From positions 1 to 6,498 of the forward strand of contig QJWD01000034.1 in NCBI GenBank assembly GCA_003235465.1: a stretch of 6,498 bases of DNA, written 5' to 3'. The DNA comes from Nitrospirota bacterium. GTDB lineage: Bacteria; Nitrospinota; Nitrospinia; Nitrospinales; VA-1. The notes below the pieces were generated by a model that did not search any database, was not told where the DNA came from, and saw only the letters and a list, made by a program, of their open reading frames with translations. Shown piece by piece: positions 1 through 5,547 of the stretch (positions are counted from its first letter, which is position 1; each line of letters opens with the position of its first letter). The translations under genes were made by a program, and so were the position numbers.

Positions 1-1167
1 CACCTCGCCCGCGAGCTGGTCAAAAGCCTCAAGGGCAAATCCGGCTACCTCGCGGTTCAGTCCATCGAACTGGCGTGCCATCAGGGGGTCATCCATTCGG
101 AATCGACGCTGAAACCCTGGCAGTTTCAACCCGTCAGCCTGGATCTTCGGCTCGGGCGCAAGGCGTACCGCATCCAGAGCAGCTTTTTGCCGGAGAAGGA
201 CAGCGTCGAAACCAAGCTGAAGGACCTGGTGCTGTACGATTTCGACCTGCGCGACGGCGGCATCCTGGAAAAGGGCGCGGTGTACCTGATCCCGCTGCTC
301 GAAGAGCTGGACCTGCCGCCGGCGATCTTCGGGCGGACGAACCCGAAAAGCTCCACCGGCCGCCTCGACATGTTCACCCGCGTCATCGTCGACCACGGCC
401 ACCGCTTCGACGAGGTCCCCGCCGGCTACCGGGGAAAACTTTACCTGGAGGTCATCCCGCGCTCGTTCCCGGTGCGCGTCTCCGAGGGGCTTTCGCTCAA
501 CCAGTTGCGCCTGGTGCAGGGGGACCCCGGGCTGACCGACCGCGACCTGGTCAAGGATTACCGCAAGACGCCGATCCTGTTCGACGGGGCGGGCCGCGCC
601 CTGTCCGCCGATCAGGTCAAGATCGACGGCGGCCTCTACATCAGCGTCGATCTCGCCGCCGCCTCGAAAAACGGCATCATCGCCTACAAGGCCAAGACCA
701 ACAGCAGCGTCATCGATCTCGGCAAGGTGCGCCATTACGAGCCGCTCGATTTCTGGGAACCCATCCGCAAGCAAAGCGGCAACCGCCTGATCCTCGAGCC
801 CGAGAGTTTCTACATCATGATGTCGAAAGAGAAGATCTGCATCTGGCCGCACCTGCTGGCGGAGATGGTGGCCTACGAGCCCAACAGCGGCGAGCTGAGA
901 ACCCATTACGCCGGTTTCTTCGACCCCGGCTTCGGCTGGCGCGGCGGCCGCGCGCTCAAGGGGCAGGGCACCCGCGCGGTGATGGAGGTGCGCCCGCACG
1001 ATGTGCCCTTCATGGTGGAGGACGGGCAGACCTTCTGCCGCCTCAAGTTCGAGAAGGTCATCGAGCGGCCGGCCCGCGTCTACGGCGAGAAAATCCAGTC
1101 GCACTACCACGACCAGGGCCTCGCGCTCAGCAAGTATTTCAAGGGCCAAAGGAAGGCGCGCGCCTGA
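1..1167 (+). CDS. dcd: 2'-deoxycytidine 5'-triphosphate deaminase, two-domain form (5' partial)
   Basis: Converts dCTP to dUTP in the cytoplasm, feeding dUTPase and thymidylate synthesis. The frame is open from base 1 to TGA at 1165-1167, giving 388 visible residues. Two dUTPase-like domains are seen. The first has QPVSLDLRLG near residues 44-53, the NPKSSTGRLDMFTRV motif near 114-128 (equivalent to the E. coli Dcd RSSLARLG region), and GKLYLEVIPRSFPV with the candidate catalytic Glu150. The second domain (about residues 240-370) repeats the plan with FFDPGFGW and AVMEVRPHDVPF around Glu329, then ends in the conserved SHYHDQGLALSKYF. This doubled form of about 370 residues is known from alphaproteobacteria; E. 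coli Dcd is a single domain of about 193. Family similarity begins near residue 17 (base 50). No ATG, GTG or TTG occurs in frame before TTG 187, which is too late because it would remove conserved sequence. The true start therefore lies left of the window, or is an unusual codon. The family call is secure. Confidence 0.93.
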   Translation, partial: HLARELVKSLKGKSGYLAVQSIELACHQGVIHSESTLKPWQFQPVSLDLRLGRKAYRIQSSFLPEKDSVETKLKDLVLYDFDLRDGGILEKGAVYLIPLLEELDLPPAIFGRTNPKSSTGRLDMFTRVIVDHGHRFDEVPAGYRGKLYLEVIPRSFPVRVSEGLSLNQLRLVQGDPGLTDRDLVKDYRKTPILFDGAGRALSADQVKIDGGLYISVDLAAASKNGIIAYKAKTNSSVIDLGKVRHYEPLDFWEPIRKQSGNRLILEPESFYIMMSKEKICIWPHLLAEMVAYEPNSGELRTHYAGFFDPGFGWRGGRALKGQGTRAVMEVRPHDVPFMVEDGQTFCRLKFEKVIERPARVYGEKIQSHYHDQGLALSKYFKGQRKARA

Positions 1168-1198
1168 ATTCCCGCACTTAAGGCCCGCTCCGGGAATT
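1167..1198. repeat. 8-bp perfect inverted repeat over the dcd stop codon
   Basis: AATTCCCG at 1167-1174 pairs exactly with CGGGAATT at 1191-1198 across a 16-base loop. The left arm begins on the last base of the dcd TGA. No T-run follows the right arm, so it is not a standard intrinsic terminator. It could be a weak terminator, an mRNA 3' end structure or an operator upstream of the scpB promoter candidate. Confidence 0.4.
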
Positions 1199-1203
1199 AA
1201 ACT

Positions 1204-1232
1204 TTGCAGCCCCTTTTGAATGCGGATAAAAT
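1204..1232 (+). promoter_or_regulatory. Candidate sigma-70-type promoter for scpB
   Basis: TTGCAG (1204-1209) is followed after 17 bases by TAAAAT (1227-1232), in an AT-rich patch inside an otherwise GC-rich region. Transcription would start near 1239, about 20 bases before the scpB GTG. The -35 box matches TTGACA at only three positions, so this rests mainly on the -10 box, the spacing and the location. Confidence 0.35.
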
Positions 1233-1260
1233 AAACCGGTAAACTTCTCGGGACCGAAAC

Positions 1261-1938
1261 GTGGATCAAGCCGAACTCAAAGCCATCGTCGAAAACATCC
1301 TCCTCGCCGCCGACGAGCCCGTGACCGCCGACGACGTGGTCGGGACGCTGGAGAACGGCACCGACAAGGCCGCCATCCGCGCCGCCCTCGACGAACTCAC
1401 CGAGGATTACCGCACGCGCAACCTCCAGGTCGAGGAAGTCGCCGGCGGGTTTCAGCTGCGCACCCGCCAGGAGTACACGGAGTGGGTGCGGAAATACCTC
1501 AAGCTCGATAAAACCGCCAAGCTCTCCCAGCCGAGCCTCGACACGCTGGCCATCATCGCCTACAAACAGCCGCTCACGCGCCAGGAGGTGGAGGACATTC
1601 GCGGGGTGGATTCTAGCGGCGTCATCAAGACGCTGCTGGAGAAAAAAATCATCGGCCCGGCGGGGAGGAAGAAAGTCCCCGGCCGGCCCATCATGTACCG
1701 CACCACGAAAAAATTCCTGGAATACTTCGGCCTGCGCGACCTGAGCGACCTGCCCACGCTGGAGGATTTCAAGGAAGACGCCCTGGAAGGCGAAGGCGTG
1801 CTGGAGCAAGCCGGAGGCGAAGCGGTTTCGGAACCCTCCGCCGGCGTGCCGGATTCCGGCGAGGTATCATCAGAGAGCCCGTTAGCTGGCGAAGAAAACG
1901 GCCCTGAAGACGCCGCCGAAAAGATCGAGATGAGCTAG
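1261..1938 (+). CDS. scpB: Segregation and condensation protein B
   Basis: ScpB is the winged-helix (kleisin-associated) subunit of the Smc-ScpA-ScpB condensin, which compacts and helps segregate the chromosome. The product is 225 residues. The first winged-helix domain covers about residues 1-80 (LKAIVENILLAADEPVTADD). The second covers about 88-160, with the family signatures SQPSLDTLAIIAYKQPLTR, a variant of the EIRGV segment, and GRPIMYRTTKKFLEYFGL. Residues 174-225 form an acidic, Glu/Gly/Ser-rich, probably disordered tail, as is common in ScpB. The GTG start is forced: an in-frame TAA lies at 1240-1242 and GTG 1261 is the only usual start codon before the conserved sequence. The ribosome binding site is weak (GGGA at 1250-1253). 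scpA normally sits directly upstream of scpB, but here a dcd gene occupies that place. rluB follows 21 bases downstream, a common scpB neighbour, which supports the call. Confidence 0.95.
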   Translation: MDQAELKAIVENILLAADEPVTADDVVGTLENGTDKAAIRAALDELTEDYRTRNLQVEEVAGGFQLRTRQEYTEWVRKYLKLDKTAKLSQPSLDTLAIIAYKQPLTRQEVEDIRGVDSSGVIKTLLEKKIIGPAGRKKVPGRPIMYRTTKKFLEYFGLRDLSDLPTLEDFKEDALEGEGVLEQAGGEAVSEPSAGVPDSGEVSSESPLAGEENGPEDAAEKIEMS

Positions 1939-1959
1939 GCCTCCGCCTCGCACCCCTTA

Positions 1960-2706
1960 ATGAAAATTCGCCTGCAGAAAATTATTGCCGACGCCGGGCT
2001 TGCCTCCCGGCGCGAGGCCGAACGCTGGATCGCCGAGGGCAAGGTGGAGGTCAACGGTTTCGTCGAAAACCGGCCCGGCACCAGCGCCGACCCGGCGGTG
2101 GACCGCATCAAGGTGAAGGGCCGCCTGATTCCGCATCGCGGCGAGAAGGTCGTCCTCGCTTTCAACAAGCCCGCCCGCATCCTGACCACCATGGCCAAGG
2201 ACGACAAGGGCCGGCTCACCGTCGGCGAGCTGATCAAGAAAGCGCCGGAACGCGTCTTTCCCGTAGGTAGGCTGGATTACAACACCCAGGGCCTCCTCCT
2301 TTTCACCAACGACGGCGTGCTCGGCAAAAAGCTGCTCGACCCGAAATTCCGCGTGCCGCGGGTCTACCAGGCCAAGGTGCGCGGCGTGCCCGACGAGAAG
2401 GCACTAAAGCGCCTCGGCCGGGGCGTGCGCCTGGACCAGAAGCCCACCTTGCCCGTGGGGGTGGAGATGAAGCGCATGAGCGGCGGCAACTGTTTTCTCG
2501 AGCTGACGCTGGTGGAAGGCAAGAACCGCCATGTGAAGCGCATCTGCGAGGTGATCGGCCATCCGGTGATCAAACTGAAGCGCATCCGGTTCGGCCCCGT
2601 GTCTCTCGGCCAGCTGCCGCTTGGAGCCTGGCGCTACCTCACCCCACGCGAAATACGCGCGCTCGGCGCCTTGGTGCAGGAAAGCGCGAAAGCCGCGGGC
2701 GCCTGA
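1960..2706 (+). CDS. rluB: 23S rRNA pseudouridine synthase, RluB/RsuA family
   Basis: Isomerises a specific uridine in ribosomal RNA to pseudouridine during ribosome assembly; E. coli RluB acts on 23S U2605. The product is 248 residues. Residues 1-55 form an S4 RNA-binding domain (LQKIIADAGLASRREAERWI, VEVNG). The catalytic domain follows with FNKP at 68-71 and the RsuA-family signature GRLDYNTQGLLLFTNDG at 103-119, in which Asp106 is the expected nucleophile. The C-terminal part has EGKNRHVKRICEVIGHPV and the RIRFGPVSLGQLPLGAWRYLT segment typical of RluB-like members. Site specificity against RluE, RluF or RsuA is inferred from overall similarity and the scpB neighbour. ATG 1960 has no clear Shine-Dalgarno and lies 21 bases after the scpB stop in the same reading frame, so translation may depend on coupling to scpB. 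Its last codons and stop lie in copy 1 of an 84-base tandem duplication. Confidence 0.93.
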   Translation: MKIRLQKIIADAGLASRREAERWIAEGKVEVNGFVENRPGTSADPAVDRIKVKGRLIPHRGEKVVLAFNKPARILTTMAKDDKGRLTVGELIKKAPERVFPVGRLDYNTQGLLLFTNDGVLGKKLLDPKFRVPRVYQAKVRGVPDEKALKRLGRGVRLDQKPTLPVGVEMKRMSGGNCFLELTLVEGKNRHVKRICEVIGHPVIKLKRIRFGPVSLGQLPLGAWRYLTPREIRALGALVQESAKAAGA

Positions 2707-2860
2707 GCAACCCGCCCTTCTGTCTCGGGCGTCCCCTTAAAGGAGAAACCGTGACGGCATTCACCCGAAATTTTTTCCGCGGCCGCCTGAACCGCCCGCC
2801 CTTGCGCCATGGGCATACTCTTGCAGGAAAAACTGTGACGGCATTCACTCGAAATTTTTT
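2693..2860. repeat. 84-bp direct tandem duplication, two copies, at the rluB/next-gene junction
   Basis: Copy 1 is 2693-2776 and copy 2 is 2777-2860. They align without gaps at 67 of 84 positions by hand count. Identity is uneven. The first 14 bases (CCGCGGGCGCCTGA versus CCGCGGCCGCCTGA) match at 13. The middle 44 bases match at 29. The last 26 bases, starting GTGACGGCATTCAC and ending GAAATTTTTT, match at 25, with the single change synonymous in the downstream gene frame. Each unit carries the rluB-type TGA context, a small GCCC/GGGC hairpin, a purine-rich ribosome binding site (AAAGGAG at 2739-2745; AGGA at 2825-2828) and a GTG start (2751, 2835). The period is 28 codons, so both GTGs are in the same frame. 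Confidence 0.9.
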
Positions 2861-3833
2861 GTTCGCGCTCCTGTTGCTTGCCTGCCTGTCCGCCGGCGTT
2901 TTCGCCGAGGAGCCCGCCGCCGAGGCCATGGAGGGCCAGCCAGAGGCCGCGCCGGACGCCCCGGCCGGGCTGGAGGTCGCAGCCCGGGTCGCCGCCCGGG
3001 GCGGCAACTACGTGCAGGCGCGCGACCGGGCGGTGCACGAGGCGCTTAAACAGGCGCTAGACGAGTCTCTAAAGGAGCAGATGGGGGCGGAGGCCTATAA
3101 CGCCAGCGCAAAACAGCTGGCGTCGCTGCTCGCCAACCCTGAACGCTATGTGCAGAGCTACCGCTTCCTCGAAGCGACGGACAACCTCGAGGACGGGACG
3201 AGCAGCGTGCTGCTCTCGGTGACCCTGTATTCCGAGGCGGTGAAGCGGGCGCTCGGCAAGCTGGGCGTGCTTTCCGGGCCGGGAGCCGGCGAGCGCGTGG
3301 TGGTTTTGATTCGCGAATCCGGCCTTGAAGGCGAAGCGCCGCCCGGGTTCTGGGATCAGGAGGCCGTCTCCGAGGCGGCCCTCGCGGCCCTTCTCGGCGA
3401 GTCGGGCAGGCAGGTGGTGCCGCGCCAGGAGATCCGCGCCCTGTTCAGCGAGGAGCAGGTGGTCGATGCGCTTAAGGGGGATGTGGCGATGGCGGTACGC
3501 ATCGGCTGGAAAGCCGGTGCCGACACCGTGATCCTCGGTAACGCCGTGTCCACGAGCTTGGGCGACGGCGAGGGCCCGGCCCGCGTGCGCAGCGTGCTCA
3601 GCGTCAAGGCCATATCGGTGAGCAATTCCGCCGTCGTCGCCGCCAAAAGCGATTTCGCCCAGGCCGAGGCGGACACCCCAGCCCAGGCGGGTGAGAGAGC
3701 CTTGAAAAGCGCCAGCGGCAAAATCTCGGATTTTCTCATAGCTTCGTTGCGCCGGGCGGGGGACCGGGAGACGGGCGGCGTTGTCAAGCGGCCTGGGCCT
3801 GAGTCCCTCCCCATGCCCATCAACGACCTGTGA
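2835..3833 (+). CDS. Exported DUF2066/FlgT-like protein of unknown function
   Basis: No enzymatic function is recognised. From GTG 2835 the product is 332 residues and opens with a good signal peptide: short basic n-region (TAFTRN), hydrophobic core FLFALLLLACLSAG, and a likely signal peptidase I site VFA|EE after residue 24. A lipoprotein cleavage before Cys17 is less likely. Residues 25-45 are Ala/Pro/Glu-rich. Residues 47-145 (ARDRAVHEALKQAL, LLANPERYVQSYRF, LYSEAVKRALGKLGV) resemble the N-terminal domain of DUF2066 proteins, with FlgT or LPP20-like proteins as alternatives. The remainder (ERVVVLIRE, then GADTVILGNAV) looks like an alpha/beta periplasmic domain. In many proteobacteria DUF2066 genes sit beside AI-2E/PerM genes, as here. 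An upstream in-frame GTG at 2751 has a better ribosome binding site (AAAGGAG, 5-base gap). It would add 28 polar, basic residues before the signal peptide, and it lies in the duplicated copy. I prefer 2835, but both may be used. Confidence 0.8.
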   Translation: MTAFTRNFLFALLLLACLSAGVFAEEPAAEAMEGQPEAAPDAPAGLEVAARVAARGGNYVQARDRAVHEALKQALDESLKEQMGAEAYNASAKQLASLLANPERYVQSYRFLEATDNLEDGTSSVLLSVTLYSEAVKRALGKLGVLSGPGAGERVVVLIRESGLEGEAPPGFWDQEAVSEAALAALLGESGRQVVPRQEIRALFSEEQVVDALKGDVAMAVRIGWKAGADTVILGNAVSTSLGDGEGPARVRSVLSVKAISVSNSAVVAAKSDFAQAEADTPAQAGERALKSASGKISDFLIASLRRAGDRETGGVVKRPGPESLPMPINDL

Positions 3834-4906
3834 CCATGGACAACAACCGGCAGATCCCCGTTATCGCCCTTTGGTTTCTCGCGGCGCTCGTGGTGTTTCT
3901 TTATTTCGCCCACCGCGTGCTCGCGCCGTTTTTCATCGCCTTCGCCATCGCCTACCTGCTCGACCCCCTGGTCGACAGAATGGAAGCGCGCAAAATATCG
4001 CGCACCTTCGCGACGCTCAGCCTGATGGTGGCGTTCTTCGGCTTTGTTCTGGGCGGCGCGCTTCTGGTGTTGCCGCTCTTGCGCGCCCAGGCGGTGAGCC
4101 TGGCGAAAAACCTGCCCGAGTACATCGCGGTGTTGCAGGGCTGGCTGATGCCCGTGCTCGATCGCATCGTCGGGCTCGATCCGGCGGAAGCCGAGGCGTG
4201 GTTCCGCGAGGAGGCGGGCCGCTTCGGCGAGTTGCCGCTGAAAATCGTGTCCGGGCTGTCCGGTTTCGTCTGGCAGTCGCTCACCGGCCTGTTCGACATC
4301 CTCCTGATGGTGGCGAACGTGGTCATCATCCCGGTGGTGACGTTTTACCTTCTCCGCGACTATGACAAGATCGTCGAAAAAGTGCGCGGCCTGGTTCCCG
4401 AGCGCCTGAGGCCAGACGTGGCCGACACTCTGAGTAAAATCGACGGCGTGCTCTCCGGCTTCGTGCGCGGCCAGCTGATGGTGGCGATGGCCATGGCCGC
4501 GCTCTACAGCATCGGCCTGTTTCTCGTCGGCACGCCGATGAGCCTGTTTCTCGGCACGCTTTCGGGCATCGCCAGCCTGATTCCCTACCTGGGCTTGGCG
4601 CTCGGGTTTGTCCCTTCGGCGGTGCTGACGTATTTTCATACCCAGGAGTGGCTGCCCATTCTCGCCGTGGCGGGCGTGTTCGCCGCCGTGCAGGCGCTGG
4701 AGGGCCTGGTGCTGACGCCGCGCCTGGTGGGCGAAAGCATCGGCCTGCACGCCGTCGCGGTGATGCTGGCGGTTTTGCTTGGCGGCGAATTCTTTGGCTT
4801 AACCGGCGTCCTGCTCGGCGTTCCCGTGGTGGCGGTGCTGAACGTGCTGTTCGCCCGCGCCGTCGCCGAGTACAAAAAATCCCCGTTTTTTACCCGACCG
4901 CCATAA
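3830..4906 (+). CDS. AI-2E/PerM-family membrane protein (putative permease)
   Basis: Inner-membrane protein of the AI-2E transporter (PerM/TqsA/YdiK) family. Members have been linked to autoinducer-2 export, sodium/proton exchange or general permease roles, so the substrate cannot be told from sequence. The product is 358 residues, the usual family length. Hydrophobic segments lie near residues 10-27, 29-45, 60-84, 153-175, 212-234, 236-262, 274-297 and 305-342. A soluble amphipathic region of about 65 residues follows the third segment, as is typical. Family hallmarks are APFFIAFAIAYLLDPLVD, the FVRGQL motif (211-216), SLIPYLG (249-255) and the C-terminal TPRLVGESIGLHAVAVMLA with GGEFFGLTGVLLGVPV. 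The start is GTG 3830, overlapping the upstream TGA by 4 bases, or ATG 3836 just after it. Neither has a clear Shine-Dalgarno, which suggests translational coupling with the DUF2066-like gene. hda, a frequent neighbour of this pair, is absent. Confidence 0.92.
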   Translation: MTMDNNRQIPVIALWFLAALVVFLYFAHRVLAPFFIAFAIAYLLDPLVDRMEARKISRTFATLSLMVAFFGFVLGGALLVLPLLRAQAVSLAKNLPEYIAVLQGWLMPVLDRIVGLDPAEAEAWFREEAGRFGELPLKIVSGLSGFVWQSLTGLFDILLMVANVVIIPVVTFYLLRDYDKIVEKVRGLVPERLRPDVADTLSKIDGVLSGFVRGQLMVAMAMAALYSIGLFLVGTPMSLFLGTLSGIASLIPYLGLALGFVPSAVLTYFHTQEWLPILAVAGVFAAVQALEGLVLTPRLVGESIGLHAVAVMLAVLLGGEFFGLTGVLLGVPVVAVLNVLFARAVAEYKKSPFFTRPP

Positions 4907-5068
4907 TTTTTTTCTTCTCGCGTTTGTTCCCGCCCGCCTCCGCTTCCATCAATAAGGCCTGTGGAAAAACACTCATTTTTAACAAGTTGTAGCCCTTTTG
5001 AGCTAACGGCAGGGGGTGTAAGTGGTGTGTTTGATTGCGGTTCCCCGATACCAAATTTTAAGCACGCC

Positions 5069-5074
5069 TATAAT
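5069..5074 (+). promoter_or_regulatory. Candidate -10 box of the csp promoter (TATAAT)
   Basis: A perfect TATAAT lies 72 bases before the csp start, in the AT-richer 4907-5145 gap. The matching -35 region (about 5045-5051) is poor, and no extended -10 TG is present. Transcription would start near 5081, giving a leader of about 65 bases. A second possibility is GGGACA (5081-5086) with TAAAAT (5103-5108) at 16 bases. No cold-box-like sequence was recognised. Apart from these sites I see nothing in the gap. Confidence 0.4.
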
Positions 5075-5131
5075 TAGCAGGGGACAATCCGGCATCTCGT
5101 GGTAAAATGCGGAGGTTGGTTTATTTCAATT

Positions 5132-5137
5132 AGGAGG
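5132..5137 (+). promoter_or_regulatory. Strong ribosome binding site of csp
   Basis: AGGAGG lies 8 bases before ATG 5146. It is the only near-perfect Shine-Dalgarno in the window, fits high expression of a cold shock protein, and fixes the start codon. Confidence 0.85.
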
Positions 5138-5145
5138 CTACGGAA

Positions 5146-5346
5146 ATGGTCAGTGGAAAAGTAAAGTGGTTCAACGAGAGCAAGGGCTATGGTTTCATCG
5201 AATCCGAGGATGGGGAGGATTGCTTCGTGCATTTTTCCGAAATCCAGTCCGAAGGGTTCAAAACCCTCCGCGAGGGGCAGGAAGTGGAATTTGAAAAAAC
5301 CATGGGGCAGAAAGGCCCCCAAGCCACGAAGGTGGTGCCGAAGTAA
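5146..5346 (+). CDS. csp: CspA-family cold shock protein
   Basis: Small single-stranded nucleic acid binding protein of the cold shock domain family. Members act as RNA chaperones that melt mRNA secondary structure, at low temperature or constitutively. The product is 66 residues, full length for the family, and consists of one five-stranded beta-barrel. The RNA-binding motifs are present: KVKWFN (5-10), RNP1 as KGYGFIE (13-19) and RNP2 as CFVHFSEI (26-33). Cys26 takes the place of the more usual Val or Ile. The rest ([21 protein letters not shown]) is typical. The gene stands alone, with its own candidate promoter, a strong ribosome binding site and a terminator about 140 bases after the stop. 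Which paralogue it is, and whether it is cold-induced, cannot be told from the sequence. Confidence 0.96.
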   Translation: MVSGKVKWFNESKGYGFIESEDGEDCFVHFSEIQSEGFKTLREGQEVEFEKTMGQKGPQATKVVPK

Positions 5347-5485
5347 ATTGTGCAGGACAGGTTGAAGGGATGGATGTGAATCCGGTGAGACGCCGGTGGG
5401 CTCTTGCAGCGAGATGAACCGTATCCTTCCGTAGATTTCCCGATTCCCCCCATGATTCGTGGCGATCCTTCAGCACGCAAATTCT

Positions 5486-5524
5486 GAAGCCCTGGGTGTC
5501 TTGGCGCCCGGGGCTTCTTTTTTT
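5486..5524 (+). terminator. Intrinsic terminator after csp
   Basis: GAAGCCCTGGG (5486-5496) pairs with CCCGGGGCTTC (5507-5517): eleven pairs with one G-U wobble, a 10-base loop, then seven T (5518-5524). On the minus strand the hairpin is followed by AGAATTTG rather than a T-run, so it would serve the converging mqnC poorly. Confidence 0.93.
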
Positions 5525-5547
5525 GGGTGTTGAGCGCCGCGCCCGGC

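Noticed and set aside
75..1181. 368-codon open frame in +3 across dcd
   Set aside because: The translation is Arg/Pro/Gly-rich with no motifs, while the +1 frame is unmistakably a dCTP deaminase.
2634..3038. Minus-strand open frames with a repeated KFRVNAVT-like peptide
   Set aside because: The peptide repeat is only the 84-base DNA duplication read backwards; no start signal or domain supports a gene.
3356..4750. 464-codon open frame on the minus strand
   Set aside because: It is opposite the DUF2066-like and PerM genes, and its translation is rich in His, Gln, Arg and Glu with no recognisable domain. This is typical of a codon-bias shadow in GC-rich DNA.
4871..4913. A-run and T-runs around the perM stop as a terminator
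   Set aside because: AAAAAA and TTTTTT can pair but there is no GC-rich stem, so I do not call a terminator here.
4967..4990. GTGGAAAAACAC and ACAAGTTGT palindromes in the gap before csp
   Set aside because: The stems are only three to four pairs, within chance expectation.
5370..5417. Possible 15-residue ORF after csp
   Set aside because: The purine-rich stretch directly abuts the ATG, so the spacing is wrong for a ribosome binding site. The peptide has no recognisable feature.
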